64,000 nucleotides of DNA from Bacteroidota bacterium (GCA_013298545.1 JAAFIA010000006.1:1-64000), one strand, 5' to 3'. Counted from the first letter of the stretch, positions 39,163 to 49,850 are shown. Program-made: numbers and translations. The notes: generated from the sequence alone by a model not told the origin.

Positions 39163-40632
39163 ATGTCTGATTCTGGTTTAAAACGTAGTCTTGGTCTTCT
39201 CGATTCCACCATGCTCGTAGCGGGTTCGATGATTGGCTCAGGAATTTTTATTGTGAGTGCAGAAATGTCGCGCGATTTGGGATCGGCGGGATGGCTGCTT
39301 GTGGCTTGGCTCATTACCGGAATCATTACGGCGTTGGCTGCGCTCAGTTATGGCGAACTTGCCGCCATGATGCCTGATGCGGGTGGACAATATGTGTACA
39401 TCCGTCGCGCGTGGGGAAGAATGACCGCATTTTTATATGGCTGGACGGTTTTCGCTGTCATTCAAACAGGTGTAATTGCTGCGGTGGCTGTTGCTTTTGC
39501 AAAATTTACTGCGGTGTTTTTTCCTGTTCTCGCCGAGCCAATGATTTCCATTCCGATTGGCGATTCGCATCGGGTGATTAATTATGGTCAATTGCTTGCT
39601 GTTGGTAGTATTGTATTGTTGACCTTCATCAATGCGTATGGGTTGAAAAATGGTTCACTCATTCAGCGTGTATTTACATCGGCCAAACTCCTTGCACTTT
39701 TTGCACTCATTGTCATCGGTATCGGAAAGGGATTGAGCAGTGATGCGTTTTCTTTGAATTTTTCGGATGCATGGACCGCTACGTCAACAAAAGATGATGG
39801 CAACGGAAATTGGATTACAACGGCTTTAGCCGGAACGGCCTTGCTGGTCATGTTTGCAAAAACCATGATCAATTCGCTCTTTTCTGCCGATGCGTGGAAC
39901 AACGTAACGTATATTGCCGGCGAAATTCGTGAACCACATAAAAATATTCCACGAAGTTTAATTCTTGGTACTTGTATTGTAACCTTGCTTTATCTGCTTG
40001 CCAATGTGGCGTATCTGGGTTTGCTCCCTTTGCATGGATCGCCGACAGGAAGTGATGCTTGGTCGTTAGGCATTCAGTTTGCACAAAACGATCGTGTAGG
40101 AACAGCGGCAGCCACTCAGATTTTAGGCAATACGGCTGTAAGTATGATGGCGGTTCTGATTATGATCTCCACATTTGGTTGCAACAATGGATTGATCCTT
40201 GCTGGTTCGCGGTTATTTTATGCTATGGCCGGCGACAATTTATTTTTCAAAAAAGCGGCTCAATTAAATCGTACGTCTGTTCCGGCATTTGCGCTTTGGA
40301 TTCAATGCATTTGGGCGGGGCTGTTGTGCTTCACAGGAACGTATGGCGACCTGATTAAATTCGCCACATTTGCGTCGATGGTGTTTTACATTGTAACCAT
40401 TGCAGGTTTATTCCAATTGCGCAAAACCGAACCAGATACGCCACGCCCATACAAAGCATTGGGTTATCCATTTGTTCCTGTGCTATACATTTTGGCCGCT
40501 ATTGGCATTGTGGTGGTCTTGATTTTTACCGATAGTCAAAATTCGTTATTGAGTTTGGGCATCATTGCGTTAGGCATTCCAATCTATTTGTTGCGGCGCG
40601 GCAAAAACGAAACCGCTGCTGCTAAAGAATAA
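39163..40632 (+). CDS. APC-family amino acid permease (LAT-like)
   Basis: LKRSLGLLDSTMLVAGSMIGSGIFIVSAEMSRDLG...SYGELAAMMPDAGGQYVYIRRAWG. Confidence 0.92.
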   Translation: MSDSGLKRSLGLLDSTMLVAGSMIGSGIFIVSAEMSRDLGSAGWLLVAWLITGIITALAALSYGELAAMMPDAGGQYVYIRRAWGRMTAFLYGWTVFAVIQTGVIAAVAVAFAKFTAVFFPVLAEPMISIPIGDSHRVINYGQLLAVGSIVLLTFINAYGLKNGSLIQRVFTSAKLLALFALIVIGIGKGLSSDAFSLNFSDAWTATSTKDDGNGNWITTALAGTALLVMFAKTMINSLFSADAWNNVTYIAGEIREPHKNIPRSLILGTCIVTLLYLLANVAYLGLLPLHGSPTGSDAWSLGIQFAQNDRVGTAAATQILGNTAVSMMAVLIMISTFGCNNGLILAGSRLFYAMAGDNLFFKKAAQLNRTSVPAFALWIQCIWAGLLCFTGTYGDLIKFATFASMVFYIVTIAGLFQLRKTEPDTPRPYKALGYPFVPVLYILAAIGIVVVLIFTDSQNSLLSLGIIALGIPIYLLRRGKNETAAAKE

Positions 40633-40730
40633 AAAATATTTCGTCGGTTTTATCAGTTTTTTTTACAGCCAAACGCGGTTTGTTGTTGAGGCAATCGTTC
40701 ATCTTTAAGCCTCATCAACATTTTTTGTTT

Positions 40731-41660
40731 ATGGCAAACTTGCGCGATAGTTTTTCGTTTACCGACCGCGAGCGTTATGGCTTACTTGTTTTAGCACTAT
40801 TGATTTTGCTGAGTTGGGGCGGCATCTGGCTTCAAGGGAAATTCACCAAGCCACTCGAAACAAATTTTGCCGCTTTTGAACGTGATGTTCAAGCCATGCA
40901 AGCGGCTCAAAAAGTGCAACAATATTTACCGGAACAAAAAAACACCACAACCGATTTTAAAGACGAACAACAAGCGCCACGCTCCGTACTCGCAACGGGC
41001 GAACGTTTTTTCTTTAATCCAAATGGATTGCCCGAAGCAGATTGGATTCGTCTTGGCCTTTCGCCCAAACAAGCCAAAAGCATTAAAAAGTTTGAAGCCA
41101 AAGGCGGTCATTTCTACCGCAAAGAAGACGTTAAGAAAATGTTCGTGATCAGTAGTGAATTTTATACACGCATTGAAGAGTTTATTGTTATCCCTGAATC
41201 CAACACACCGGAAAACAAAACCGCTTCTACGCAGGAATGGCCTGAGAAAAAAACAAAAGAACACCGTAAGGTCGAACTCAATGCTGCAGATTCATCGGCA
41301 CTGGTCGAGGTAAATGGCATCGGGCCAGTCTTTGCGAAACGTATCGTTGCATATCGGAAACGCCTAGGTGGTTTTCATTCAACGGCGCAGTTGCTCGAAG
41401 TATTTGGATTTGACCAAGAACGCCTCGATCAGGTTTCAAATGCGTTTTCCGTTGATTCCTCATACATTCAGAAAATCAACATCAATACCGCTGCTGTGGC
41501 CGATTTTAAAAAGCATCCCTACATTACACCAGCAGTTGCCAACGCCTTGGTCAATTACCGGAAAATGCATGGGCCTTTTGACGCCGTTGAAGCAATTCAG
41601 AGCTGTGTTTTGGTCAATGCCGATTTATACCGTAAACTTGCGGTATATCTGACCATCTAG
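40731..41660 (+). CDS. Helix-hairpin-helix (ComEA-like) protein
   Basis: VELNAADSSALVEVNGIGPVFAKRIVAYRKRLGGFHSTAQLLEVFG; ININTAAVADFKKHPYITPAVANALVNYRK. Confidence 0.88.
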   Translation: MANLRDSFSFTDRERYGLLVLALLILLSWGGIWLQGKFTKPLETNFAAFERDVQAMQAAQKVQQYLPEQKNTTTDFKDEQQAPRSVLATGERFFFNPNGLPEADWIRLGLSPKQAKSIKKFEAKGGHFYRKEDVKKMFVISSEFYTRIEEFIVIPESNTPENKTASTQEWPEKKTKEHRKVELNAADSSALVEVNGIGPVFAKRIVAYRKRLGGFHSTAQLLEVFGFDQERLDQVSNAFSVDSSYIQKININTAAVADFKKHPYITPAVANALVNYRKMHGPFDAVEAIQSCVLVNADLYRKLAVYLTI

Positions 41661-42187
41661 TGAACACGATCCAATCCCTCATCCGCGATGTGCCTGATTT
41701 TCCAAAACCGGGCATTTTATTTAAAGACATTACGCCACTGCTGCAAGACGCAGCTGCCGGACGCGAAGTTGTAGCCGCTTTTAAAGCCTACGCTCAAAAA
41801 CTGAATATCGATGCGGTTGTTGGCATTGAGAGCCGTGGCTTTATGTTTGGCTATGCGTTGGCACTTGAACTAAATGTGCCGTTTATTCCGGTTCGCAAAT
41901 CGGGAAAATTGCCTTACCAAACCATTGGCGTTGAGTATGCACTCGAATACGGCACTGCTAAAATTGAGATGCATGTCGATGCGTTGAAGCCGGGCATGCG
42001 CGTGTTGGTACACGACGATTTACTGGCTACGGGTGGAACGGCGGCAGCAGCGGCCCAACTCATTGAAATGCAACAAGCCAAAGTCGAAGCTTTTACGTTT
42101 GTCGTAGAACTCGACTTTTTGAAGGGCCGCGACCCACTCAAAGCCTTTAGCAACGAGGTATATAGCCTTGTTCGCTATGCAGACTGA
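41660..42187 (+). CDS. apt: Adenine phosphoribosyltransferase
   Basis: IRDVPDFPKPGILFKDITPLL, VGIESRGFMFG, VLVHDDLLATGGTAAAA; GTG start overlapping upstream TAG. Confidence 0.95.
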   Translation: MNTIQSLIRDVPDFPKPGILFKDITPLLQDAAAGREVVAAFKAYAQKLNIDAVVGIESRGFMFGYALALELNVPFIPVRKSGKLPYQTIGVEYALEYGTAKIEMHVDALKPGMRVLVHDDLLATGGTAAAAAQLIEMQQAKVEAFTFVVELDFLKGRDPLKAFSNEVYSLVRYAD

Positions 42188-42283
42188 TTTTACTTGCTAG
42201 GTGCGCATCGGAATTTGCTTCTGATGATGTAAATTTGCACTCCGATTCTAAAAATCGGGGACAACGCAAATACACAACATACT

Positions 42284-43423
42284 ATGGATTTCACGCTGAA
42301 CGAAAACCAGCAGTTAATCGCCGAAATGATTCGCAAATTCGGCAACGATCATATTCGCCCAAAACTCATGGAGTGGGACGAATCGCAAGAATTTCCGATT
42401 GAGGTGATGAAAAAACTGGGCGAGCTTGGCTTGCTTGGTGTTTTGGTGCCACAAGAATATGGCGGTTCTGGATTTTCTTATACCGAATATGTAACGGCCA
42501 TTGTCGAACTCGGAAAAATCTGTGGTTCGATTGGTCTTTCGATGGCGGCGCACAACTCCCTTTGCACCGGACATATTTTGCAATTTGGCAACGAAGAACA
42601 AAAGAAAAAATACCTGCCAAAACTAGCTACTGGCGAATGGATTGGTGCGTGGGGATTGACCGAGCAAAATACGGGTTCAGATGCGGGCGGTATGTTGACT
42701 ACGGCTATCCCTGATGGTGATTATTATGTAATCAACGGTTCTAAAAATTTCATCACGCACGCCATCAGTGGCAATGTAGCCGTAGTGATTGTGCGTACAG
42801 GCGAAAAAGGCGATTCGCATGGCATGACGGCTTTTGTCATTGAGAAAGGAACACCCGGATTTTCATCTGGCAAGAAAGAAAATAAACTGGGCATGCGCGC
42901 CTCCGAAACAGCAGAATTAATTTTCGATAATTGCCGCGTTCACAAAGATCAGATTCTTGGAAAAGTGGGCGATGGTTTTGTACAAGCGATGAAAGTGCTT
43001 GACGGCGGACGCATTTCGATTGCGGCACTTTCCCTAGGCATTGCGCGTGGCGCGTATGAGTGTGCGCTTAAGTATTCGCAGGAGCGTCAACAATTCGGAA
43101 AACCAATTTCCCATTTCCAAGCCATTGCGTTTAAATTGGCCGATATGGCAACTGAAATTGAAGCTGCCGAATTGCTCACATTCCTAGCTGCCGATAAAAA
43201 GAATCGCGGCGAAAAAATGACGAAAGAAGGTGCTTTTGCCAAATACTATGCGTCAGAAGTTTCGTGTCGTGTCGCGAACGAAGCCGTTCAGATTTTTGGT
43301 GGCTACGGTTATACCAAAGATTTCCCTGCCGAAAAATACTACCGCGATTGTAAATTGTGTACGATTGGCGAAGGAACTTCTGAAATTCAAAAACTGGTTA
43401 TTTCGCGCGAAATTCTCAAGTAA
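42284..43423 (+). CDS. Acyl-CoA dehydrogenase
   Basis: 379 aa; GAWGLTEQNTGSDAGG, YALKYSQERQQFGKPISHFQA-like, QIFGGYGYTKDFPAEKYYRDCKLCTIGEGTSEIQKLVI. Confidence 0.95.
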   Translation: MDFTLNENQQLIAEMIRKFGNDHIRPKLMEWDESQEFPIEVMKKLGELGLLGVLVPQEYGGSGFSYTEYVTAIVELGKICGSIGLSMAAHNSLCTGHILQFGNEEQKKKYLPKLATGEWIGAWGLTEQNTGSDAGGMLTTAIPDGDYYVINGSKNFITHAISGNVAVVIVRTGEKGDSHGMTAFVIEKGTPGFSSGKKENKLGMRASETAELIFDNCRVHKDQILGKVGDGFVQAMKVLDGGRISIAALSLGIARGAYECALKYSQERQQFGKPISHFQAIAFKLADMATEIEAAELLTFLAADKKNRGEKMTKEGAFAKYYASEVSCRVANEAVQIFGGYGYTKDFPAEKYYRDCKLCTIGEGTSEIQKLVISREILK

Positions 43424-43440
43424 ATAAACTTTTCATTTTT

Positions 43441-43475
43441 GCAAGACCGCCTCTCAACTGCGGTCTTGCGCATTT
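43441..43475 (+). terminator. Rho-independent terminator
   Basis: gcaagaccgc..gcggtcttgc 10-bp stem plus T run. Confidence 0.8.
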
Positions 43476-43549
43476 TTAACAGATTACTAAAACAACATCA
43501 ATTGCGGTAAATTCCCGTATTTTTGATTGATTAAACATCCCAATTCAAC

Positions 43550-45157
43550 ATGAAAAAAATCATTCTGCTTGCAGCACTCGGCCTTGCCGGAATTAGTGCC
43601 TATCAGGTAACCGGAACTGATCCTGAAAAAGCACCTAAAAACTGGTTCAACTTATCTTACGAAAAAGATGGTATTCACGGCGTGGGCACAGAACGTACCT
43701 ACGAAGAACTCATCAAAAATCGCAAACCTGCCGATACGGTTATTGTTGCTGTCATCGATGGTGGTGTTGATTACATGCACGAAGATCTCAAAAACGTAAT
43801 GTGGCACAACCCAAAAGAAATTGCTGGAAATAAAATTGATGACGATAAGAATGGCTACGTTGACGATATCTACGGCTGGAATTTTATCGGTGGAAAAGAT
43901 GGGCGCAACGTGCAATACGACCAACTCGAAATGGTGCGTTTGTACAAACCGTTGAAAGAGAAATATGAAGGCAAAGACCCGAAAACTGTAACCAATAAAA
44001 AGGAGTATGCTACTTATACGCAATTGAAGACTTCGTATGAAAAAGCATACAACAGCTCCAAATCCAATCTGGATTTGTACACCAAGGTTCAGAACAAGAT
44101 GATTGGAATGATTAAAGAGGTGAAGAAGAAAAAAGATGTGGATAGCGTGATGTACAAACACCTTTCTGATTATACACCAAGCGACAATTACAAAGGAATT
44201 TATTTCATTGTAATGAGCAATTGCAAAACACAGGAAGATTGGGCTGGATTTCAAAAAGACATCAACGAAGGCGTAACACAGCTAGGCGAATCTATAGACT
44301 ACAACTTGAATTTAGATTACGATCCACGCAATATAGTAGGTGACAATTACACCGATGCCTCTGAAAAATATTATGGAAACCCAGACATCAAAGGACCTGA
44401 TGCTTTGCATGGCACACACGTTGCCGGAATCATTGCGGCGCAGCGCGACAACGATCTTGGTATCAAAGGTGTTGCGGCGGCTGTAAAAATCATGGGTGTT
44501 CGTGTTGTTCCAAACGGCGACGAGCGCGACAAAGACGTTGCCAATGGCATTCGTTATGCGGTGGACAATGGCGCAGACATCATCAACATGAGTTTCGGAA
44601 AATCGTATTCGTATGACAAAGGTGTTGTGGATGAAGCGGTGAAATATGCTGAAAGTAAAGGTGTATTACTCGTTCATGCTGCGGGCAACGATAGCAAGAA
44701 CAATGATAAAACCAATAATTTTCCACGCAACGAATACCAAGCGGGTGGCGCTTCTGCGGGATGGATTGAAGTTGGTGCGTTGAACTGGCGCATGCAACCC
44801 AAACTTACCGCATCCTTTAGCAACTACGGTCAAAAAGAAGTCGATGTGTTTGCGCCGGGTGTTGATTTGAACGCACCATTATCCAATGGTGGCTATATTG
44901 ATTTGAGTGGAACAAGTATGGCAAGCCCTGTTGTGGCTGGTGTTTGCGCCGTGCTGAAAAGTTATTTCCCTTCCCTCACGCCTGCCCAAATGCGCGAAAT
45001 TATCATGACTTCTTCCGATAAGTCTTTGGCGAAAACAAAAACCATTCGTCCGGGCGAGAAAAAGAAGAAAATGAAATTTGGTAAAATGAGCATTACTGGC
45101 GGCATGGTTGATTTGTATGCCGCATTCAAATTAGCTGAAACAAAAGCTGGAAAATAA
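43550..45157 (+). CDS. S8 family serine peptidase (subtilase)
   Basis: VIDGGVDYMHEDL (Asp), GTHVAGIIAAQ (His), GTSMASPVVAGVCA (Ser). Confidence 0.95.
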   Translation: MKKIILLAALGLAGISAYQVTGTDPEKAPKNWFNLSYEKDGIHGVGTERTYEELIKNRKPADTVIVAVIDGGVDYMHEDLKNVMWHNPKEIAGNKIDDDKNGYVDDIYGWNFIGGKDGRNVQYDQLEMVRLYKPLKEKYEGKDPKTVTNKKEYATYTQLKTSYEKAYNSSKSNLDLYTKVQNKMIGMIKEVKKKKDVDSVMYKHLSDYTPSDNYKGIYFIVMSNCKTQEDWAGFQKDINEGVTQLGESIDYNLNLDYDPRNIVGDNYTDASEKYYGNPDIKGPDALHGTHVAGIIAAQRDNDLGIKGVAAAVKIMGVRVVPNGDERDKDVANGIRYAVDNGADIINMSFGKSYSYDKGVVDEAVKYAESKGVLLVHAAGNDSKNNDKTNNFPRNEYQAGGASAGWIEVGALNWRMQPKLTASFSNYGQKEVDVFAPGVDLNAPLSNGGYIDLSGTSMASPVVAGVCAVLKSYFPSLTPAQMREIIMTSSDKSLAKTKTIRPGEKKKKMKFGKMSITGGMVDLYAAFKLAETKAGK

Positions 45158-45172
45158 TAACGTAATTTATAC

Positions 45173-45216
45173 AAACGAGGCGTGTCAACATCAATTGACA
45201 CGCCTCGTTTTTTTAT
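45173..45216. terminator. Strong bidirectional terminator
   Basis: aaacgaggcgtgtcaa / ttgacacgcctcgttt 16-bp perfect inverted repeat plus T run. Confidence 0.85.
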
Positions 45217-45227
45217 GTGTAATCGGC

Positions 45228-45908
45228 TTAAAACTCAAATTTATAACCAACACCTTTTACGGTTCGGATGTAATCTTCTCCAATTTTTTCGCGCAGTTTG
45301 CGAATGTGTACATCAATGGTACGATCGCCAACCACAACATCTTCGCCCCAAACACGGGAGAGGATTTCTTCGCGCGCAAATACTTTTCCGGGTTTCGACG
45401 CCAATAATGCGAGCAGTTCAAATTCTTTTCGAGGAAGATTCAACTCATTACCCTGATGTGTAACACTGTAACTCTCCCGATCAATGATGATACCACCTAA
45501 ATCTTGTACTTCCGAATCGTTTGACACGCTTGTGCGGCGAAGCAAGGCTTTAATCCGACTCAACAACACACGCGGTTTGATGGGTTTATTGATGTAATCA
45601 TCTGCCCCAGCTTCAAATCCCGCAATGTGTGAATAATCTTCGCTTCGTGCAGTCAGAAAAGCGATGATCACATCTTTCATCCCCGCCATTTGTCGCAATT
45701 CGCGGCACACCTCAATTCCGTCTAACCCAGGCATCATCACATCCAGCAAAACAAGATGTGGATTTTCTTTTTTAGCTGCCTTGAGCGCTTCTTCGCCATT
45801 TTCTGCGGTAGTTACATGATAGCCTTCTTTGCGCAAATTGTAGCTCAAAAATTCTAAAATATCTTGTTCGTCATCGACGAGTAATATGCGTTGTGAATTT
45901 GTTGTCAT
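45228..45908 (-). CDS. OmpR/PhoB-family response regulator (RR1, canonical receiver)
   Basis: ILLVDDEQD, LVLLDVMMPGLDG phosphoacceptor Asp, ADDYINKPIKP; winged helix VGDRTIDVHIRKLREKIGEDYIRTVKGVGYKF. Confidence 0.94.
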   Translation of the reverse strand: MTTNSQRILLVDDEQDILEFLSYNLRKEGYHVTTAENGEEALKAAKKENPHLVLLDVMMPGLDGIEVCRELRQMAGMKDVIIAFLTARSEDYSHIAGFEAGADDYINKPIKPRVLLSRIKALLRRTSVSNDSEVQDLGGIIIDRESYSVTHQGNELNLPRKEFELLALLASKPGKVFAREEILSRVWGEDVVVGDRTIDVHIRKLREKIGEDYIRTVKGVGYKFEF

Positions 45909-45954
45909 AGCAAAATTATCTGTGCACAAAATTAGTATTGCAAACGATTAACGG

Positions 45955-46007
45955 TGTTAAGGCCATGTTATGAGTAATTTTCAATGTTAAGCCAACATGA
46001 ACATGAC
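45955..46007. promoter_or_regulatory. Candidate PhoB-type direct-repeat sites between RR1 and the TonB receptor
   Basis: TGTTAAGGCCATGTTAT (11-nt spacing, 45955/45966) and TGTTAAGCCAACATGAAC (45985/45996). Confidence 0.45.
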
Positions 46008-46098
46008 TTTACACAAAATTCAAATTAGATCGTCTGATTTTACACCTTATTCATATTGCGGTTACGCGGAGAAAATCTAAAGGAATGACCTTTGCAAC

Positions 46099-49032
46099 AT
46101 GAAAATCATGCTCAAAGTTACGTCCTCATTCCGATCTATCGCATTGGTTTTAGGACTTTTATTTTCGCTTGCATCCGTTGCACAAACCGGAACGATTACG
46201 GGTTCAATTACCGATAAAGCAGATGGCTCTGCAATTATTGGTGCGGTCATTTCAATCGACACCCTGAATGTTGGTGTTGCTTCTGATTTCGACGGCAAAT
46301 ATCAGTTGCGCGTAAAACCGGGCACCTACACCGTAAAATGCCAGTTTAGTGGTTACCAAACATTGGTTATTGGACAAGTAAAGGTAGAAAATGGCAAGAA
46401 GACGCCACTCGATTTTCCGATTGCCACCAAATCATCTTTTGTCAATGGCGATTCTACGGGCGTAATTATTTATGGCGAACGTCCGACAAATACAACTGCA
46501 AAAGTGTTGGACGATATTAAAAACGGAAATGTTGTAGCTGACGGAATGCCGGAACAAGAAATTAAAAAACTACCTCCGGGTGGCGATGCGGGTCAAGTTG
46601 CGCGTCGTATTCCTGGCGTAACCTTGGTTGATAATCGCTTTATTATTGTTCGTGGTTTGAGTGAACGTTACAATGCGGTTTTGTTGAATAATGTTTTTGC
46701 GCCTTCGGTTGAATCGGATGTCAAATCGTTTTCATTTGATTTGATTCCAAGTGCCATGATTGATCGCTTTCTCGTTTTCAAATCGCCTTCTGCCGATTTA
46801 CCGGGCGAATTTTCTGGTGGCGCGGTTCGTATCTATACACGCAATATCCCCGATAAGACGAGCTTACAAGTAGGTTACGCAAGTGGTTACCGTTCTGAAA
46901 CAACATTCCAACAATTTAACCTAAACAAAGGCACTTCTTCGGATATGTTTGCTATGGGCGCTGCTTCACGTGCATTGCCTGCCGGCTTTGTAAGCAATGT
47001 CCGTAACCTCAGCAACGATCCTGAAGCGACAGTTGCTGCGGGGCAGTCGCTTCGTAACGATTGGGGATACAAAACATTTAATGCGCCCCTCGATCACCGA
47101 TTCAATATCAATTATGCACTTCGTCTTTCTGATGACAGCCTTGGACGTTGGCAGTTTGGAAACATTACATCCCTCAATTATTCAAACACCTACACCACCG
47201 TTGCATCCAATCGCCTCGATTACAATTCATACAACCCACAAACGGGCGAAAGCGATACGGTGTTTTATTACAATGATAATATTTATACAAATCGTGTTCG
47301 TTTAGCACTCGTTCAAAACAACGCCATTCGCTTTGGTAAAAACGGTTCGCAAAAAATTGAAATCAAAAACATCATCAATCAACTTGGTGATAACGAAACC
47401 ACTTTCCGCGGTGGACGTAACTTGGAACAAGGTGAATACCGCCAAGATTATTCGTACCGCTACACACAACGCACCATTTATTCTGGACAGGTTTTAGGTA
47501 CGCATGATTTTAATGAAGAACGCACCAAGTTTGATTGGACACTCGCCTACTCCTTTGCACGTCGTAAAGATCCCGATTGGCGCCGTGTACGCATGTCGAA
47601 ATCATTTTCAGCGCAGCCTGAAGATTCTTACCAGCTCTATTTGCCATTCAGTGCGCAACCGTTTTTCCTTGGACGTTTGTTTATGGAAATGAACGAAGAT
47701 CTTGTTGCTGGAAGCGGAAACTGGGAACAAAAAATTACACTCGGCGACAGCGCGAATGCGTATGAATTTTCGATCAAGTCTGGATTTTATGTAGAAGAAA
47801 AAACACGCCAATTCCAAGTTCGTAATTTAGGGTATGCGATTGCTAATGTTTCGCAATTTGACTGGAATTTATTGAATGCTCCCTTGTCCGAAGTTTTTGA
47901 TCCTAAAAACATCAACAGCACAAACGGTATTCGCATTGATGAAGACACCAAAAAAGCAGATTCGTATCGCGCATCTAATAGTTTGCAAGCTGGATATGTG
48001 ATGGCTGTTTTACCATTTGGTTCTTTCAAAGGAAAAACAGATGAAAAGAAACACGAGCGTGTGCGTTTAGCTGTCGGTGTTCGTGCTGAACATAACGTTC
48101 AACGGTTGAATGGAAACACGATTCCTGGCGATACGGTGATTGTGAACAACGATATTCTTTCTATTCTTCCATCAGGATCAGTAGTGTGGAATTTGACCGA
48201 CCGCACCTTGCTTCGCGCATCGTATGGCAAAACGGTTAACCGTCCTGAATTTCGTGAGATCGCACCGTTCTACTTTTACGACTTTAACTTCAACAGCATC
48301 AATAGCGGAAACGATTCGTTGAAAAACTGCACCGTTGACAATTTCGATTTCCGTTATGAGTTTTATCCACGTTCTGGCGAAAACATCACTGTTGGTTTAT
48401 TCTACAAAAAATTCACCAACCCCATCGAGATGTATTTTGTGCCAGGTGTTGGTTCTGGTGGAACACGCAGCTTTACTTGGGCCAATGCACCACAAGCAGA
48501 AAGTTGGGGTGCAGAAATTGAATTGCGTAAAAAATTCGATAACATCAATGTTCCAGTTATTCGCAATCTCGGTGTAACGGCAAATGCGGCATACATCTAC
48601 AGTTCGATTTCGCTTGACGCAGATAGCCTAAATTCAAAAACACAAACACGTCCCATGATGGGCCAATCGCCGTATGTGATCAATGGCGGATTATTTTGGC
48701 AGAACGATACTACTGGCTGGAGCATCAGCGCATTGTACAATGTTGTTGGCCCACGCGTTATCATTGCGGGCATTCCAGGCATTCCTGAAGTATATGAAAT
48801 GCCACGCCATCAGATTGATATTATGGTTGAAAAAACATTCGGTTTGCGTAAAAATATCGACTTGCGTTTTAGTGTAAGCGATTTGCTCAATCAAAACTTC
48901 ATGTTGCTTCAAGATGCGAATACCGATGGAAAGCTTGATCCAAAAGCAGATCAGCAAATGCAAACCTTCAAACGCGGAACCTATTTTATGGTTGGTTTGA
49001 ATATCCGCTTATTGGAAAAACGCTCGATCTAA
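46099..49032 (+). CDS. TonB-dependent receptor with N-terminal CarboxypepD_reg-like domain
   Basis: GTITGSITDKADGSAIIGAVISI...; plug VTLVDNRFIIVRGLSERYNAVLLNN; long beta-barrel ending YFMVGLNIRLLEKRSI. Confidence 0.94.
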   Translation: MKIMLKVTSSFRSIALVLGLLFSLASVAQTGTITGSITDKADGSAIIGAVISIDTLNVGVASDFDGKYQLRVKPGTYTVKCQFSGYQTLVIGQVKVENGKKTPLDFPIATKSSFVNGDSTGVIIYGERPTNTTAKVLDDIKNGNVVADGMPEQEIKKLPPGGDAGQVARRIPGVTLVDNRFIIVRGLSERYNAVLLNNVFAPSVESDVKSFSFDLIPSAMIDRFLVFKSPSADLPGEFSGGAVRIYTRNIPDKTSLQVGYASGYRSETTFQQFNLNKGTSSDMFAMGAASRALPAGFVSNVRNLSNDPEATVAAGQSLRNDWGYKTFNAPLDHRFNINYALRLSDDSLGRWQFGNITSLNYSNTYTTVASNRLDYNSYNPQTGESDTVFYYNDNIYTNRVRLALVQNNAIRFGKNGSQKIEIKNIINQLGDNETTFRGGRNLEQGEYRQDYSYRYTQRTIYSGQVLGTHDFNEERTKFDWTLAYSFARRKDPDWRRVRMSKSFSAQPEDSYQLYLPFSAQPFFLGRLFMEMNEDLVAGSGNWEQKITLGDSANAYEFSIKSGFYVEEKTRQFQVRNLGYAIANVSQFDWNLLNAPLSEVFDPKNINSTNGIRIDEDTKKADSYRASNSLQAGYVMAVLPFGSFKGKTDEKKHERVRLAVGVRAEHNVQRLNGNTIPGDTVIVNNDILSILPSGSVVWNLTDRTLLRASYGKTVNRPEFREIAPFYFYDFNFNSINSGNDSLKNCTVDNFDFRYEFYPRSGENITVGLFYKKFTNPIEMYFVPGVGSGGTRSFTWANAPQAESWGAEIELRKKFDNINVPVIRNLGVTANAAYIYSSISLDADSLNSKTQTRPMMGQSPYVINGGLFWQNDTTGWSISALYNVVGPRVIIAGIPGIPEVYEMPRHQIDIMVEKTFGLRKNIDLRFSVSDLLNQNFMLLQDANTDGKLDPKADQQMQTFKRGTYFMVGLNIRLLEKRSI

Positions 49033-49050
49033 CAAGAAAAGGAAGCCATA

Positions 49051-49088
49051 AAAAAGCGGTCACTCAAAAAATTGAATGACCGCTTTTT
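49051..49088. terminator. Bidirectional terminator between receptor and RR2
   Basis: aaaaagcggtca / tgaccgcttttt 12-bp perfect inverted repeat. Confidence 0.85.
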
Positions 49089-49104
49089 AGTTATGAATCT
49101 CCGT

Positions 49105-49812
49105 TTAAATCATTTTTAGTCCAAACGCATATCCAACGCCTTTGATTGTTTTGATGCAATCTTCGCCAACTTGCTCACGCAACATGCGAATATGCACATC
49201 AATCGTGCGGTTATCGGCGCTAAATTTTCCACCCCATACTTCGCGATAGATTTCCGTGCGTGAAAAAACTTTGCGCGGCGAGTGCATGAGTAAAGAAAGT
49301 AATTCAAATGCTTTTCGAGGCAGTACAATTTCTCTTCCTTCGCGAATAACCAAATAACGTTCGCGATCAAGTTGAATCGTACTCAATTGCAGGCCCGAAT
49401 GTTCCGATAAATGTTGGCGACGTTGCAACATAGAGCGAATGCGGGTAACAAGCACACGCTCGTTTTGTGGTTTGAGTAAATAATCATCCGCACCCGCTTC
49501 AAAAGCCGCTATTTGTGTATAATCTTCGGTTCTATCCGTATAAAAAACAATCAGTGGCGATACAGCGGCTAATTCTTTTTTAATTTCTACACACACCTCA
49601 ATACCATCTGTATCAGGCAAAACAACTTCCAGCAAAACTAAATCTGGTGTTTTGTTTTGAATATAATCTAAGGCCTCAATAGCCGATGCCGCAAAATGAA
49701 TTGGAAAATCGGTATTCCGAAATGCGTGAGCGATATTCTTCTGGTCTTGCTGATTTGGATCAACAACCAACAAGTGTTTTGGAACAGCAGTCGATCTGTT
49801 TTTCATCAGCAC
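49105..49812 (-). CDS. OmpR/PhoB-family response regulator-like protein (RR2, atypical receiver)
   Basis: HLLVVDPNQQD, LVLLEVVLPDTDG (Glu at phosphoacceptor position), ADDYLLKPQNE; winged helix ADNRTIDVHIRMLREQVGEDCIKTIKGVGYAF. Confidence 0.92.
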   Translation of the reverse strand: MLMKNRSTAVPKHLLVVDPNQQDQKNIAHAFRNTDFPIHFAASAIEALDYIQNKTPDLVLLEVVLPDTDGIEVCVEIKKELAAVSPLIVFYTDRTEDYTQIAAFEAGADDYLLKPQNERVLVTRIRSMLQRRQHLSEHSGLQLSTIQLDRERYLVIREGREIVLPRKAFELLSLLMHSPRKVFSRTEIYREVWGGKFSADNRTIDVHIRMLREQVGEDCIKTIKGVGYAFGLKMI

Positions 49813-49850
49813 GAAACTAGATGTAGCATATCAACAAGCCATCAAGCCAT

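Noticed and set aside
42242-42259. CCGATTCTAAAAATCGG hairpin upstream of the acyl-CoA dehydrogenase as a riboswitch
   Set aside because: Only a short 6-bp stem; insufficient for any riboswitch class.
43652-44254. 200-aa minus-strand ORF with hydrophobic segments
   Set aside because: Antisense to the subtilase; hydrophobicity reflects reverse-complement of charged codons.
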